Of a stretch of 12,590 nt of DNA, positions 1 through 8,479 are shown one piece after another. The stretch's first letter is position 1. Each line of letters begins with the position of its first letter. Below the pieces are notes generated by a model. That model saw nothing but the letters and a program-made list of their open reading frames with translations, did not search any database and was not told the origin of the DNA. The position numbers and the translations under genes are program-made. Source of the DNA: Treponema sp. UBA4326 (GTDB taxonomy: Bacteria; Spirochaetota; Spirochaetia; Treponematales; Treponemataceae). The DNA lies in contig DGTW01000034.1 of the NCBI GenBank assembly GCA_002393835.1, positions 1 through 12,590 on the forward strand. The letters run 5' to 3'.

Positions 1-1
1 A

Positions 2-1417
2 GAGGCCAAGAAAATTCGCATGCTCAAGGCTTTCAGCTCAAAAAATATAAAATCGCCCTTGTATGCCATTGAAGCCCTAAAAGCCGGGCTTCTTGACGAA
101 AATTCTGCCCTTGATTACTTTTACGAATTCTCAGATGTCTCGGTTTCCCTTGATATGCTGGAAAATTTTGCCTCTCTCCTAAAGTCTGACGATGGAAAGA
201 AAGAATTCGCTGAATATCTCAATTCTTATAAGGGAAAAATTACGATGGATGAGGATGCGGATTTGATTTCAAATATGACCGTCATCTACAACCGTGGTCG
301 TCCCGAAAGTATTTTTTACGATGAAAACCAGGATGATGAGAACGAATGGTCTGCCGAATGTGATTTCGGCCTTCCGCTCAGGCTTAAAATGGCAGAAAAT
401 GCCCTCGAAATTGAATATTCTGTCTGGCCTTATATTTCTGTCGCTTCCTATAAAATGGACAACAGGCATAGTGACTTGCGCTTCGTTCTTCTGGCCGAAA
501 GCCTTGCCTGGTCACCTTTTGGCATAGAAGCCGATCCTTCACTCAAAGAGAGTCTGGGGACGGAATTTTTTATCCCTGTGCTCAAAAAAAATGACGAGAC
601 CTCTGTTTCTGGCCAGGATTTGCTCAGGGCAGCCCTTAGCTATACGATTCCATCCCGTGAGAGGGAGGGGGCTGTAATTCAGGTCAGCCTTCTTAATGGT
701 GTGGCTCAGCTTGCAAGTTACTCAGTGGGTGACAAAATTTATGCCATGGCTCAATTTGAAAAAGGAATCCCTGTTTCAAGAAAAGTTGATGTTGACGGAG
801 ACGGACTCTTTGAGACTTCGGAATATTACGGTTTTTCAAGGAATCCAAACGAAAATTTCATTTCAATTAGCGATGAAATGCAGATTATGACCAATCTTTT
901 TGGTTCACCGGCACATGGAAGCGGTTTTTATGTAAAAAAAATCACCGTTGACAGAAATGGCGACACAATAGCTGATTTCACCGAGGAGTATATTCCAGGG
1001 ACTGTAGGCGACAAAAAACCTGGAAAAATTTCTTCCTGGGACACGGACGGCGACGGAAAGTGGGACATTCAGTATGTGAAGCAGCCTTCGATGCTGGACG
1101 GAAAGCTGCGTGAGGAAGCGAAATTCCATCAGCCTTTGACAGACTCTCTTGTCACTGTTTTTTCCGAAAATGAAATTCCGGTTTTTGTTCAGACAGGAAA
1201 GGAAATTCTTTCAGTTGAAAAAGGAAGTTCAGAGAATTTTTACTGGATTTCTGGTCAGGGAAGCAAAGTTGAAGAAGAGAATATTCTTAATAATGTTAAC
1301 CAAGTCAGCGAGCAGGGTGTTTCAATGATAGTGGAGTGTGGGGAAAAATCTCAAAGAAGACGCTTTCTTGCAGTCCGCATAGAAAAAATGCTTTTCGCAA
1401 TGGAAGTCAAAAGATAA
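2..1417 (+). CDS. Unrecognised protein with three DxDxDG calcium-loop motifs (5' end outside window)
   Basis: The reading frame is open to the left edge, with six sense codons before the first ATG at position 20, so the gene probably starts upstream and this is its C-terminal part. I do not recognise the family. Counting from the ATG at 20, residues 1-75 look helical and rich in Ala, Leu and Lys, and could be the end of a helical-repeat domain. The rest looks beta-rich. Three acidic loops resemble EF-hand or dockerin-type calcium-binding loops: D257-V-D-G-D-G, D311-R-N-G-D and D341-T-D-G-D-G, each followed by an aromatic/acidic strand. No membrane segment is visible in the part present. The stop TAA at 1415-1417 is one base before the protease gene's ATG, so the two are almost certainly cotranscribed. 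An envelope location is an inference from that neighbour. Function unknown. Confidence 0.8.
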   Translation, partial: EAKKIRMLKAFSSKNIKSPLYAIEALKAGLLDENSALDYFYEFSDVSVSLDMLENFASLLKSDDGKKEFAEYLNSYKGKITMDEDADLISNMTVIYNRGRPESIFYDENQDDENEWSAECDFGLPLRLKMAENALEIEYSVWPYISVASYKMDNRHSDLRFVLLAESLAWSPFGIEADPSLKESLGTEFFIPVLKKNDETSVSGQDLLRAALSYTIPSREREGAVIQVSLLNGVAQLASYSVGDKIYAMAQFEKGIPVSRKVDVDGDGLFETSEYYGFSRNPNENFISISDEMQIMTNLFGSPAHGSGFYVKKITVDRNGDTIADFTEEYIPGTVGDKKPGKISSWDTDGDGKWDIQYVKQPSMLDGKLREEAKFHQPLTDSLVTVFSENEIPVFVQTGKEILSVEKGSSENFYWISGQGSKVEEENILNNVNQVSEQGVSMIVECGEKSQRRRFLAVRIEKMLFAMEVKR

Positions 1418-1418
1418 A

Positions 1419-3071
1419 ATGAATGGTAAAGTTTTGAATTTAAGAATAAAAAAGAATGTTATAATGCTTGCATCCCTCTTTTTTATTTCTTCTTTGCTTT
1501 CTTCTTGTGCCTCAATAAAAGAGCCTGATGATGTTTTTACGGGCATTGATTACACGCAGGAAGATGCACGCATGGAGGAACAGAAGAGAATCCGTGATTT
1601 GCTTGGAAAAAATGCCCTGCAGGCCTTGTGGCGCTCATATCTGCTAAAAGATGACGAGACAATTTCTGAATGTGAGGAAAAACTGCTTGAAGAATTTGAT
1701 GAGGCAGTAAAAAAAGAAGACTGGTACAGCGCAAGACGAATCTCAAAGTCATTCACCACGCTTTCATCAAAGGCTTTGCCCAAGCTTTCCAAGTCGCTTT
1801 CCCAGCTGGAGGAGCTTTCGGTAAAAAATGTGCCGGGACTCAGCTCGCAAAAATCTCTCTCAGCCGGAAAGCCTTCTGAATATATAAACGGAACGGTTAC
1901 AATCTGGGTTGACAAGGGAATTCGGGTTGAGCGGGGAATGGGCTTCGCTGACCGAGTTATCGGCTCTGGGTTTTTTATCTCAAAAAATGGCTACATCGTC
2001 ACGAATCATCATGTAATTGCGGATCTCGTCGATAAAAAGAGCGAGGGCTTTTCCCGCCTTTTTATTAAACTTGCCGAGGACAGCGATACCCGCATTCCTG
2101 CCAAAGTGATTGGCTACGACCCGGAAATAGACCTTGCCCTTATAAAGACTGAAGTTGACGCTCCCTATGTCTTTAACCTTGGTTCTAGCGAGGATTTGGA
2201 TGTTGGGGACAAAATATTTGCAATCGGCTCTCCTGTGGGGCTGGAGCGTACCCTTACGAGTGGAATTGTCAGTGCCACGGACCGAAAATTGTTTACCCTT
2301 GGCTCAGTAATGCAGATTGATGCGGCCGTTAACCAGGGAAATTCTGGAGGCCCCTGTATTGACTCAAAGGGAAATGTTCAGTCAATTGTTTTTGCGGGTG
2401 CCCTTCAATATGAAGGCTTGAATTTTGCGATTCCAGTAGAGTATTTGAAGAGCCTTCTTCCTGCCCTTTATGCTGGTGGCAAGGTAAGCCACCCCTGGCT
2501 TGGCTGCTTTGGCCACACAAAGAAGGAGCTGGGCAAGGATGCGGGGCTTGAAGTTCAGTATGTTTTCCCTGGGGCAAGTGCCAGCCGTGCGGGAATGCAG
2601 GTGGGGGACTTGATTACTGAATTTGACGGACAGAAAGTTTCCAGCCTGGAGGACATGCAGGACATACTGATGAAGAGCTCTGCCAAGTCCATTGTAAAAA
2701 TCAAATATCGCCGTGGTGAAAGCGAATTCTTCGAAAAAAACATTTATCTTGCGGTACGGCCAGAGCAACCAGGCTATAATATTTACAAGGGAGATATAAT
2801 TGCCAAATCCTTTGTTCCCATTTTTGGAATGAAACTGCTTTCGGTTTCCACTTCCAGCTCGAAAAAATATTCTATCGAGAGTATAATAAAGGGATCCATT
2901 GCCGATGAGTCAGGATTTTCAGAAAATGACCCTGTCGAAATAAGGAGCATCAAACTGAATGATGATAATTCGGTAATTTATGCGGAAATCTATGCGAAAA
3001 ACCGTAAAAAAGGCTACCTAGACGGAATGATGGCCATAGCTTCCCAGCTTGACAGCCCCTATTATTTTTAG
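1419..3071 (+). CDS. HtrA/S1C-like trypsin-fold serine protease, predicted lipoprotein with PDZ domain
   Basis: Predicted envelope serine protease of 550 aa. The N-terminus is Lys/Arg-rich, then hydrophobic, ending in a lipobox (Leu-Ser-Ser-Cys30), so a lipid-anchored protein is predicted. Residues 40-150 form a charged helical region. The trypsin-fold protease domain covers about 155-350: His198 in TNHHVI, Asp238 in IDLALIK and Ser309 in QGNSGGP make a complete catalytic triad with HtrA-like spacing. A PDZ domain follows (about 358-450, with GASASRAGMQVGD). A weaker PDZ-like segment lies at about 460-545. In the HtrA family such proteins degrade or handle misfolded envelope proteins, with PDZ domains binding C-termini. 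The start at 1419 has a poor SD (GGAAG, 12 bases upstream) and probably relies on coupling to the preceding gene. An internal ATG at 1464 would still leave a signal sequence. The lipid anchor is the unusual point, since typical DegP is soluble and DegS is anchored by a membrane helix. Confidence 0.9.
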   Translation: MNGKVLNLRIKKNVIMLASLFFISSLLSSCASIKEPDDVFTGIDYTQEDARMEEQKRIRDLLGKNALQALWRSYLLKDDETISECEEKLLEEFDEAVKKEDWYSARRISKSFTTLSSKALPKLSKSLSQLEELSVKNVPGLSSQKSLSAGKPSEYINGTVTIWVDKGIRVERGMGFADRVIGSGFFISKNGYIVTNHHVIADLVDKKSEGFSRLFIKLAEDSDTRIPAKVIGYDPEIDLALIKTEVDAPYVFNLGSSEDLDVGDKIFAIGSPVGLERTLTSGIVSATDRKLFTLGSVMQIDAAVNQGNSGGPCIDSKGNVQSIVFAGALQYEGLNFAIPVEYLKSLLPALYAGGKVSHPWLGCFGHTKKELGKDAGLEVQYVFPGASASRAGMQVGDLITEFDGQKVSSLEDMQDILMKSSAKSIVKIKYRRGESEFFEKNIYLAVRPEQPGYNIYKGDIIAKSFVPIFGMKLLSVSTSSSKKYSIESIIKGSIADESGFSENDPVEIRSIKLNDDNSVIYAEIYAKNRKKGYLDGMMAIASQLDSPYYF

Positions 3072-3114
3072 TTTCCCGGTTTTTTGCCGGAATGAATAAT
3101 GAATGGAGTAAAAT

Positions 3115-4917
3115 ATGACAGAAATGAAATATAAGCGTAATTTTTGTATCGTTGCCCACATCGACCATGGTAAGTCAACCCTTGCCGACCGCCTGATTCA
3201 GAAGGCAAAGATTATCGATGACCGCCAGATGAAAAATCAGATTCTCGATAACATGGACATTGAGCGGGAAAGGGGAATCACCATAAAAAGTCAGGCCGTA
3301 ACGATTCCTTACCGGGCAAAAGACGGACATGATTACGAGCTTAATTTCGTTGATACTCCGGGACATGTAGATTTTTCTTACGAGGTAAGCCGTGCCATTG
3401 CTTCCTGTGAGGGGGCTCTTCTTTTGATTGATGCTTCCCAGGGCGTTGAGAGTCAGACTGTCTCCAACCTTTACATGGCAATGGAGCAGGATTTGTCAAT
3501 TGTTCCTGTCATCAATAAGATTGACCTTCCTTCCGCTGATATTCCGGGCGTAAAAAAACAGATTGACCACGACCTGGGACTTGATAGCGAAGACGCAGTT
3601 CCTGTAAGTGCAAAAACTGGCGAGGGTATTGATGACTTAATGGAAGCGATTGTTACGAAATTTCCCCCTCCAAGCGGCGACCCGAATGGCAAGGCTCAGG
3701 CTCTGATTTTCGACTGCCACTATGATGAGTACAGAGGCGTTATCATTCATATAAGGGTCAAAGAGGGCAAAATCAAGAAGGGCGATTTAATCCGCTTTAT
3801 GTCAAACAACACTGACTATAAAGTAGACCAGATTGGCATTTTCAAAATCAACTACGAGGAGACTCCCTACCTTGAGGCTGGAGATGTCGGCTACATCATT
3901 GCGGGCGTAAAAACAGTAAGCGATGTCCGTGTTGGTGATACCGTGACTCTTGCTGAAGACCCGGCTCCCGAGCCTCTTGGCGGCTTTAAGGATGTAAAAC
4001 CTGTCGTATTCTCTTCGATTTACCCTATAGATTCAAACGACTATGAAGAGCTTAAAGAGAGCATGGAAAAGCTCAAGCTAAACGATGCCTCTCTCATTTA
4101 CGAAAAGGACAATTCCCTGGCTCTGGGTAACGGCTTCCGTTGCGGATTTTTGGGACTTTTGCACCTTGAAATCATTCAGGAGCGCCTTGAGCGAGATTAC
4201 GATCAGGCCGTCATCTTTACGGCACCCAGCGTTCAGTACAAAATCAAGCTCACGAACGGAACAGAGCAGATTATCGATAATCCGACTGAATTCCCAGAGA
4301 CAAAAATTCAGGAGTCTTGGGAGCCTTATATCAAGGCAACGATTATCACGCCAACTGATTACATCGGCGCAATTATGAATCTCTGCACTGAAAAACGCGG
4401 CGTTCAGAAGAACATGACATACCTGGACGAAAAGAGGGTTGAGCTTACCTATGAGATGCCGCTTGCCGAAGTTCTCTTTGATTTTTACGACAAGCTAAAA
4501 AGCTACAGCCGTGGCTATGCCTCCTTCGATTACGAGGTGACTGATTATCAGCAGACGGAGCTTGTAAAGGTGGATATCCTGCTCAACGGAAAGCCTGTGG
4601 ACGCATTGAGTCAGCTGGCCTATAAGCCAGAGGCTGCCCTTCGGGCAAGAAAGGTCTGTGAGCGACTTAAGGGCGAAATTTCCCGACAGCAATTCAAGAT
4701 TGCCATTCAGGGGGCAATCGGAAGCCAGATTATCGCCCGTGAGACCGTAAATCCTGTGCGAAAGGATGTCCTTGCCAAGTGTTACGGAGGTGATGTCACC
4801 CGAAAGCGAAAATTGCTTGAAAAACAAAAGGAAGGAAAAAAACGCATGAAGATGATCGGAAATGTCGAGCTTCCTCAGAGCGCCTTCCTTGCAGTCCTCA
4901 AAGAAAAGGAAGAGTAG
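3115..4917 (+). CDS. lepA: Elongation factor 4 (LepA), ribosome-associated translational GTPase
   Basis: LepA/EF4 is an EF-G-like GTPase that binds the ribosome and affects translation or 30S biogenesis under stress. All five G motifs are visible: AHIDHGKST (14-22), RERGIT (51-56), DTPGH (80-84), NKID (134-137) and SAKTGEG (165-171). The LepA-specific C-terminal domain is present, with the basic RKRKLLEKQKEGKKRMK stretch and the terminal GNVELPQSAFLAVLK motif. At 600 aa it matches the usual family length and is intact. The start is supported by GGAG at 3105-3108, six bases before the ATG. Another ATG three codons in is less well spaced. The gene follows the protease gene by 43 bases with no convincing terminator between (only a 4-bp CCGG stem), so readthrough from the protease operon is likely. 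The boxed palindrome begins 7 bases after its stop. Confidence 0.98.
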   Translation: MTEMKYKRNFCIVAHIDHGKSTLADRLIQKAKIIDDRQMKNQILDNMDIERERGITIKSQAVTIPYRAKDGHDYELNFVDTPGHVDFSYEVSRAIASCEGALLLIDASQGVESQTVSNLYMAMEQDLSIVPVINKIDLPSADIPGVKKQIDHDLGLDSEDAVPVSAKTGEGIDDLMEAIVTKFPPPSGDPNGKAQALIFDCHYDEYRGVIIHIRVKEGKIKKGDLIRFMSNNTDYKVDQIGIFKINYEETPYLEAGDVGYIIAGVKTVSDVRVGDTVTLAEDPAPEPLGGFKDVKPVVFSSIYPIDSNDYEELKESMEKLKLNDASLIYEKDNSLALGNGFRCGFLGLLHLEIIQERLERDYDQAVIFTAPSVQYKIKLTNGTEQIIDNPTEFPETKIQESWEPYIKATIITPTDYIGAIMNLCTEKRGVQKNMTYLDEKRVELTYEMPLAEVLFDFYDKLKSYSRGYASFDYEVTDYQQTELVKVDILLNGKPVDALSQLAYKPEAALRARKVCERLKGEISRQQFKIAIQGAIGSQIIARETVNPVRKDVLAKCYGGDVTRKRKLLEKQKEGKKRMKMIGNVELPQSAFLAVLKEKEE

Positions 4918-4924
4918 AATCGAA

Positions 4925-5050
4925 GAAAAATAAGACGCGGATGGACGCAGATGAACGCGGATAAGAATAAAGATGCGGATGGATATATATATCTGTGTCT
5001 ATCTGCGTGAATCCGCGTCCAATATAAAAAAACAATCTGTGTAATCTGCC
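4925..5050 (+). repeat. Boxed palindromic repeat, copy 1 (downstream of lepA)
   Basis: Left arm: 8-bp boxes at 4935-4942 (ACGCGGAT), 4945-4952 (ACGCAGAT) and 4955-4962 (ACGCGGAT), with 2-bp spacers giving a 10-bp period, plus a variant box at 4973-4980. Right arm: ATCTGTGT (4991-4998), ATCTGCGT (5001-5008) and ATCCGCGT (5011-5018). The outer and middle boxes pair perfectly. The inner pair needs two G-T wobbles, which are pairs only in + strand RNA. A further right-type box and a partial one lie at 5035-5050. No T tract follows, so it is not a standard intrinsic terminator. It lies between convergent genes and shares its first 18 bp (GAAAAATAAGACGCGGAT, 4925-4942) with the copy at 10318. Confidence 0.85.
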
Positions 5051-5105
5051 TTTTTCACTTTAATTTACGCTTAAAAAGACAAGGGCCTGCTGAATCAAAG
5101 CGTTC

Positions 5106-5153
5106 AGTTGAAGTTTAGTTTTCAACTTTCCGTTTTCATCTTTCAACTTTCCG
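5106..5153. repeat. 13-bp direct repeat TTTCAACTTTCCG with an inverted half
   Basis: TTTCAACTTTCCG occurs at 5120-5132 and again at 5141-5153, 21 bases apart. An inverted partner AGTTGAA (5106-5112) pairs with TTCAACT (5121-5127) across an 8-base loop. The second unit overlaps the 3' end of the - strand gene and encodes its last residues (Glu-Ser) and TGA stop. It is unrelated in sequence to the adjacent boxed palindrome. Confidence 0.7.
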
Positions 5154-6894
5154 CTTTTAACCCGTTTTTAATGTCTTTCAAGAAAAAGTCAATCTGGCTT
5201 CTGATTCGTTTTAGGAAACTTATGCTTTTCGTGTCACACTTATAGCCGTCTGGGAAATGAAGGAAGAGGTATTCTCTTGGGGAAATCAGCTCATTGAGTT
5301 CTTCTTCCAGCGAGCGAGAGCAGCTGGCCACATCTTTTCCGAACATCAATAGCTCTTTTATGCGGTTGAGGGCTTTTTCTTCCTTTTCGAGAAATCTTCT
5401 GATTTCTTCGGCCTTTTTCAGCTTTTTTTCTTGGGCGGTATCTTTTTCTTCTTTTGACCCGAGCTTTTCGGAATTGGTGACTTCAAGGCTTTCCAAAAAA
5501 GCCTTGAGCTTTTCCTGGCTGATTCTTTCTATGCCCAAAGGAAGGCCTTGTATACCCGCATCGTAGAGGTTTGGCGTTCCTGAGAAAACATCATCAAAAC
5601 TTTTCGCATAGCCTTCAAGGGCAGTGTCAGTGTAAAGTGAAATGGCATTTTTGCCGGCGAATTGCTTTGCTCCGGCCCTGAATGCGGCGTCATAGTTTTC
5701 AACTGGCCTGAACCTGTTGGTCGAGCAAAGGCGGGCAATATGGGCCGGGGTATTTTTCGTGTGAGTTCGTCCAAGTGAAAAAGAAAAATCGAGGCCGCTC
5801 ACAAAAACTGGAATGTTTATGTTTTCTCTTAAAAGCAGGGCTATGTAAACTGCGGTAAGACCTACGGAGCCAAGGGCGGGAATTTGCCTGGGGAAAAAAT
5901 CTTTTTGCCCAAGCTCCTTGAAAAATGTAGCATCCGTGTATTTTGTGGCAAAATAGGTGAATGATTTTTTTGTGTGTCCCGTGACCTGTTTTCTGGAAGT
6001 TATGTCAGCGAAAATTATTGAATCTTCTGCGCTTGCGCCGATATAGGCTTTTTCGATTGCGACTTGTCCTTCAAGGGCAATCACCGCATCTATCCTGATT
6101 TTGCGTGCTTTTAGGGCAGGACAGGCTGCATCAACTCCAATAACAAAACATTTTTTTATTTCCTCTGAAGAAATATTTTTAATGGTGGCTTCCAGACTTT
6201 CTCCAGCCCCGAATACGAAAATGGGCCTCTTTATTTGTCTGAGCAGATTGTTGAAATCGATGGCAGAAGGAAGGTTTGCAAGATTTTTGAATATATTCCT
6301 TGAATAAAGCCGTCCGAGCTTCGTAAGGGTAATTCTGTTTTTCCAGTATGAGGCGATTGTGTTTTGGGCAAGACGAGAAAGACTTGCGTAATTTTCCTTG
6401 TCAAATTGCGTCCCAGCGCTCATTTCAAGCGGTATGGCCCGGCGGAATGTTGAAATATGGGGCAGACTTATTTCGTCGAGGAGCTTTTCACCGCTGAGTA
6501 TGTTCACGATGTAGTCATTTTCTTTGAAAGGAAGGAGAAAGACCCTGCCAAAAGTTGAATTTGAGGATGAAAAATTGCTTTTTTGTGAGTTGTCACAGTT
6601 TTTTTTCAGCTGCTCTAATTTTTCGCTTGCAATATTGTGAAGTTTTTCATCTGTCTCAATTCCAAGGATAAATGAGTCTTGGGGGAGCTTTTGCAGGAGT
6701 TTTTCAAGTCCCAGCCAGAGGGCAGGGGAAAGGGCGAGAATCAATGTTCCGGGCAGAATCGTAAGGGAATCAATGGCACCTGAAATTGCCCTGTCAGGCG
6801 AATACTTAGAATAGAGAAACCTGTTTTTGTAAGAAAGAGAAAAGCCCTGACCGGTTTTCACCAGACAGGGCATTTCTTCAGAATAATCTGTCAC
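5143..6894 (-). CDS. MAF/DUF115-family (MptE-like) protein, putative motility-associated glycosyltransferase
   Basis: A 583-aa protein matching the pattern of the DUF115 / 6-hydroxymethylpterin pyrophosphokinase MptE-like fold found in motility-associated factor (MAF) proteins. Some members of that family transfer nonulosonic sugars to flagellin. Visible landmarks: the Gly-rich FGAGESLE (228-235, family GAGPSL-type), DAACPALKARKIRIDAVIAL (255-274), GSVGLTAVYIAL (342-353) and GLDFSFSLGRTHTKNTP (367-383). An N-terminal domain (1-215) precedes the core. Residues about 457-535 form a charged coiled coil, and the C-terminus is basic. The first possible start is GTG at 6894, two bases after the upstream gene's TAA and without a clear SD. 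ATG at 6873 (residue 8) is an alternative. Translation is probably coupled to the upstream gene. The core call is fairly secure. The sugar substrate and flagellin target are inferred from family only. Confidence 0.75.
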   Translation of the reverse strand: MTDYSEEMPCLVKTGQGFSLSYKNRFLYSKYSPDRAISGAIDSLTILPGTLILALSPALWLGLEKLLQKLPQDSFILGIETDEKLHNIASEKLEQLKKNCDNSQKSNFSSSNSTFGRVFLLPFKENDYIVNILSGEKLLDEISLPHISTFRRAIPLEMSAGTQFDKENYASLSRLAQNTIASYWKNRITLTKLGRLYSRNIFKNLANLPSAIDFNNLLRQIKRPIFVFGAGESLEATIKNISSEEIKKCFVIGVDAACPALKARKIRIDAVIALEGQVAIEKAYIGASAEDSIIFADITSRKQVTGHTKKSFTYFATKYTDATFFKELGQKDFFPRQIPALGSVGLTAVYIALLLRENINIPVFVSGLDFSFSLGRTHTKNTPAHIARLCSTNRFRPVENYDAAFRAGAKQFAGKNAISLYTDTALEGYAKSFDDVFSGTPNLYDAGIQGLPLGIERISQEKLKAFLESLEVTNSEKLGSKEEKDTAQEKKLKKAEEIRRFLEKEEKALNRIKELLMFGKDVASCSRSLEEELNELISPREYLFLHFPDGYKCDTKSISFLKRIRSQIDFFLKDIKNGLKAES

Positions 6895-6896
6895 TG

Positions 6897-8381
6897 TTAT
6901 TTTGAAACGATTTTGTTGAAATATACTTCAGAAACATGATTTTCGATTTTTGGACTGCCGAGAATCACATCCTGAGCACTGCTCTGGTCGTAGTTTGTGA
7001 TTTCTTCTGGAAGTTTTTCGAGCTTTTCTGAATCAGCCTTTTCGTTCTGAATGTCAGTAAGCTGGAAGACAGAAACATAGTTTCCGAGTGTTGTTGGCTC
7101 AGAGATGTCGCCTTTTTTCATTGAGAATGCGGCTTTAAGGAAATCTTCGTTTGAGCCTGCGTTTGCAAAAGCAGGAGCCTTTGAAGCGTCAATTTTGTCG
7201 GCAAGAGGAACGCTTCCGTAGTTGAGCGGGAATGCCGGCAGTTTAACAACTTCAACCTCGGCTGTGGCTGCGGCCTTGTCAAAGCCTTCGAGTTTTGCGT
7301 TTGCGATAAATGCCTTTGCCTTTTCAGTGAAGTAGTCATCAATCAGGCTTGATTTGTTTGCCTTGATGTAAGCCTTGACTGCATCAAGAGTCTTGCTGTC
7401 TTCAAAATTAGCGGCCGTCTTGTCACCTGTGCCTTTGTAAATTGAGAAGCCCCTGTTTGTCTTGATAACTTCGCTAAGGCTGTCTTTTGCAAGGCTGTCA
7501 ATTTTTGCGAAGTCATCAGCATTTGCGAGGTTTTCTTTGATCTGGTAAGAGAAGTTTTCTTTGACTTTTCCGTCACCGTCAGTGTAGTATTTCTCTGAGT
7601 ATTCCTTGATTGCGTCCTCGAATGTGACTTCATTGTTAGCAATTTGAGCCTGCAATTTTTTTGCCTGAGACTCTTCTTTTACAGTAATCATTGAAAGAGA
7701 GTAGCTGTCAAAGAGGCTGGCGTTTTCAGAAGCGAATTTTTTGATTTCTGATTCAGGGTAGCTGGCCTTATCGAAAGAAACTGTGTCGAAAGCTCGTTTT
7801 TCTTCGTTGAAAGAAGCAAGGAAGGTGCTTTCCTTTTCGCTTGATTTTAGACCATAGAATGAATAGTCACCGAGTTTGTCTGATGAACCGAAGTTATCAT
7901 TTGAGAATCTCTGCCAGACAAGCTGCTTAGAGATGTCGCTTTTGAGAGATTCCTTGTCGGCGTTTGAAACCTGATTGTAAATTTTTGGATCGTATTTTCC
8001 TTCTGAGTTGAGGAAGTATGGAAGCATTACTCGTGAAATTGCGGCGCTGCTTGGCTTGTAGCCAGATTTTCTGACCGCATTTTTGTAAGTTGCGGACTGA
8101 ACTGCGGCGTTGAATGCGTAGCTGTAAATATAGTGATAGGTTCCCTGATTGAGCTCAATGCCCTGCTGCTGATAGTAGTTTTGGTAATTCTGCACGGCGT
8201 TGGCAAAGTCTGTTCCCGGAGCGAGGACGATATCCTTTCCGTCGTATTTTCCGAATGAGATGCCGTTGCCTTCTCCGCTAATGGCACGGAGTAATTCGGT
8301 TCCGACGCCAAAAACGACGAAACAAATTACAGAAAGAATAAGGATGATTACAGAACCAATCCAAAGCATTTTGTTTTTCAT
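6897..8381 (-). CDS. PpiD/SurA-like periplasmic chaperone (peptidyl-prolyl isomerase family), membrane-anchored
   Basis: A 494-aa protein with one N-terminal membrane helix (about 6-27) after a short basic stretch, so the bulk should face the periplasm, as in PpiD. Residues about 45-225 resemble the helical SurA/PpiD N-terminal chaperone domain. A parvulin-like (PpiC) segment is at about 228-318: a SLSMITVKEESQAKKL start, EVTFEDAIKEYSEKY helix and a terminal SEVIKTNRGFSIYKGTG strand. A second half-parvulin pattern (FLKAAFSMKKGDISEPTTLGNYVSVFQL) is at about 414-441. Catalytic proline-isomerase residues are not clearly conserved, so chaperone activity without isomerase activity is possible. The start is supported by AGGA (8390-8393) eight bases upstream and a near-consensus promoter. 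It is the first gene of a two-gene operon with the MAF/DUF115 gene. Its role is probably folding of exported proteins. Confidence 0.78.
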   Translation of the reverse strand: MKNKMLWIGSVIILILSVICFVVFGVGTELLRAISGEGNGISFGKYDGKDIVLAPGTDFANAVQNYQNYYQQQGIELNQGTYHYIYSYAFNAAVQSATYKNAVRKSGYKPSSAAISRVMLPYFLNSEGKYDPKIYNQVSNADKESLKSDISKQLVWQRFSNDNFGSSDKLGDYSFYGLKSSEKESTFLASFNEEKRAFDTVSFDKASYPESEIKKFASENASLFDSYSLSMITVKEESQAKKLQAQIANNEVTFEDAIKEYSEKYYTDGDGKVKENFSYQIKENLANADDFAKIDSLAKDSLSEVIKTNRGFSIYKGTGDKTAANFEDSKTLDAVKAYIKANKSSLIDDYFTEKAKAFIANAKLEGFDKAAATAEVEVVKLPAFPLNYGSVPLADKIDASKAPAFANAGSNEDFLKAAFSMKKGDISEPTTLGNYVSVFQLTDIQNEKADSEKLEKLPEEITNYDQSSAQDVILGSPKIENHVSEVYFNKIVSK

Positions 8382-8418
8382 AAAGCATATCCTTTATTTT
8401 TTAATAATAGTGACAAAT

Positions 8419-8447
8419 ATTTTATCATGTGAAGAATCAGCTGTCAA
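8419..8447 (-). promoter_or_regulatory. Near-consensus sigma70-type promoter of the PpiD-like/MAF operon
   Basis: Reading the - strand, the -35 is a perfect TTGACA (8447-8442), the spacer is 17 bp, and the -10 is TAAAAT (8424-8419, 5 of 6). Transcription should start near 8412, giving a leader of about 30 bases to the ATG at 8381 with AGGA in between. Position and quality agree with the gene, so this is a strong prediction. Confidence 0.8.
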
Positions 8448-8449
8448 TT

Positions 8450-8479
8450 ATCCGTGTTGAATCCGCATTGAATCCGTGT
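8450..8479 (+). repeat. Half copy of the boxed repeat (three right-type boxes, 11-bp period)
   Basis: ATCCGTGT (8450-8457), ATCCGCAT (8461-8468) and ATCCGTGT (8472-8479) are separated by TGA each time, giving an exact 11-bp period. The boxes match the right-arm boxes of the palindromes at 4925 and 10318 (ATCCGCGT/ATCTGTGT type). No left arm precedes it. The array overlaps the + strand promoter. Confidence 0.75.

Noticed and set aside
3072..3096. CCGG-TTTTTTG-CCGG as a terminator between the protease and lepA
   Set aside because: The stem is only 4 bp and no T tract follows it, so it is unlikely to stop transcription.
4934..5020. Copy 1 of the boxed palindrome as a conventional lepA terminator or a CRISPR array
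   Set aside because: No T tract follows the stem, and the 8-bp boxes with 2-bp spacers in inverted arms are not CRISPR repeats with unique spacers.
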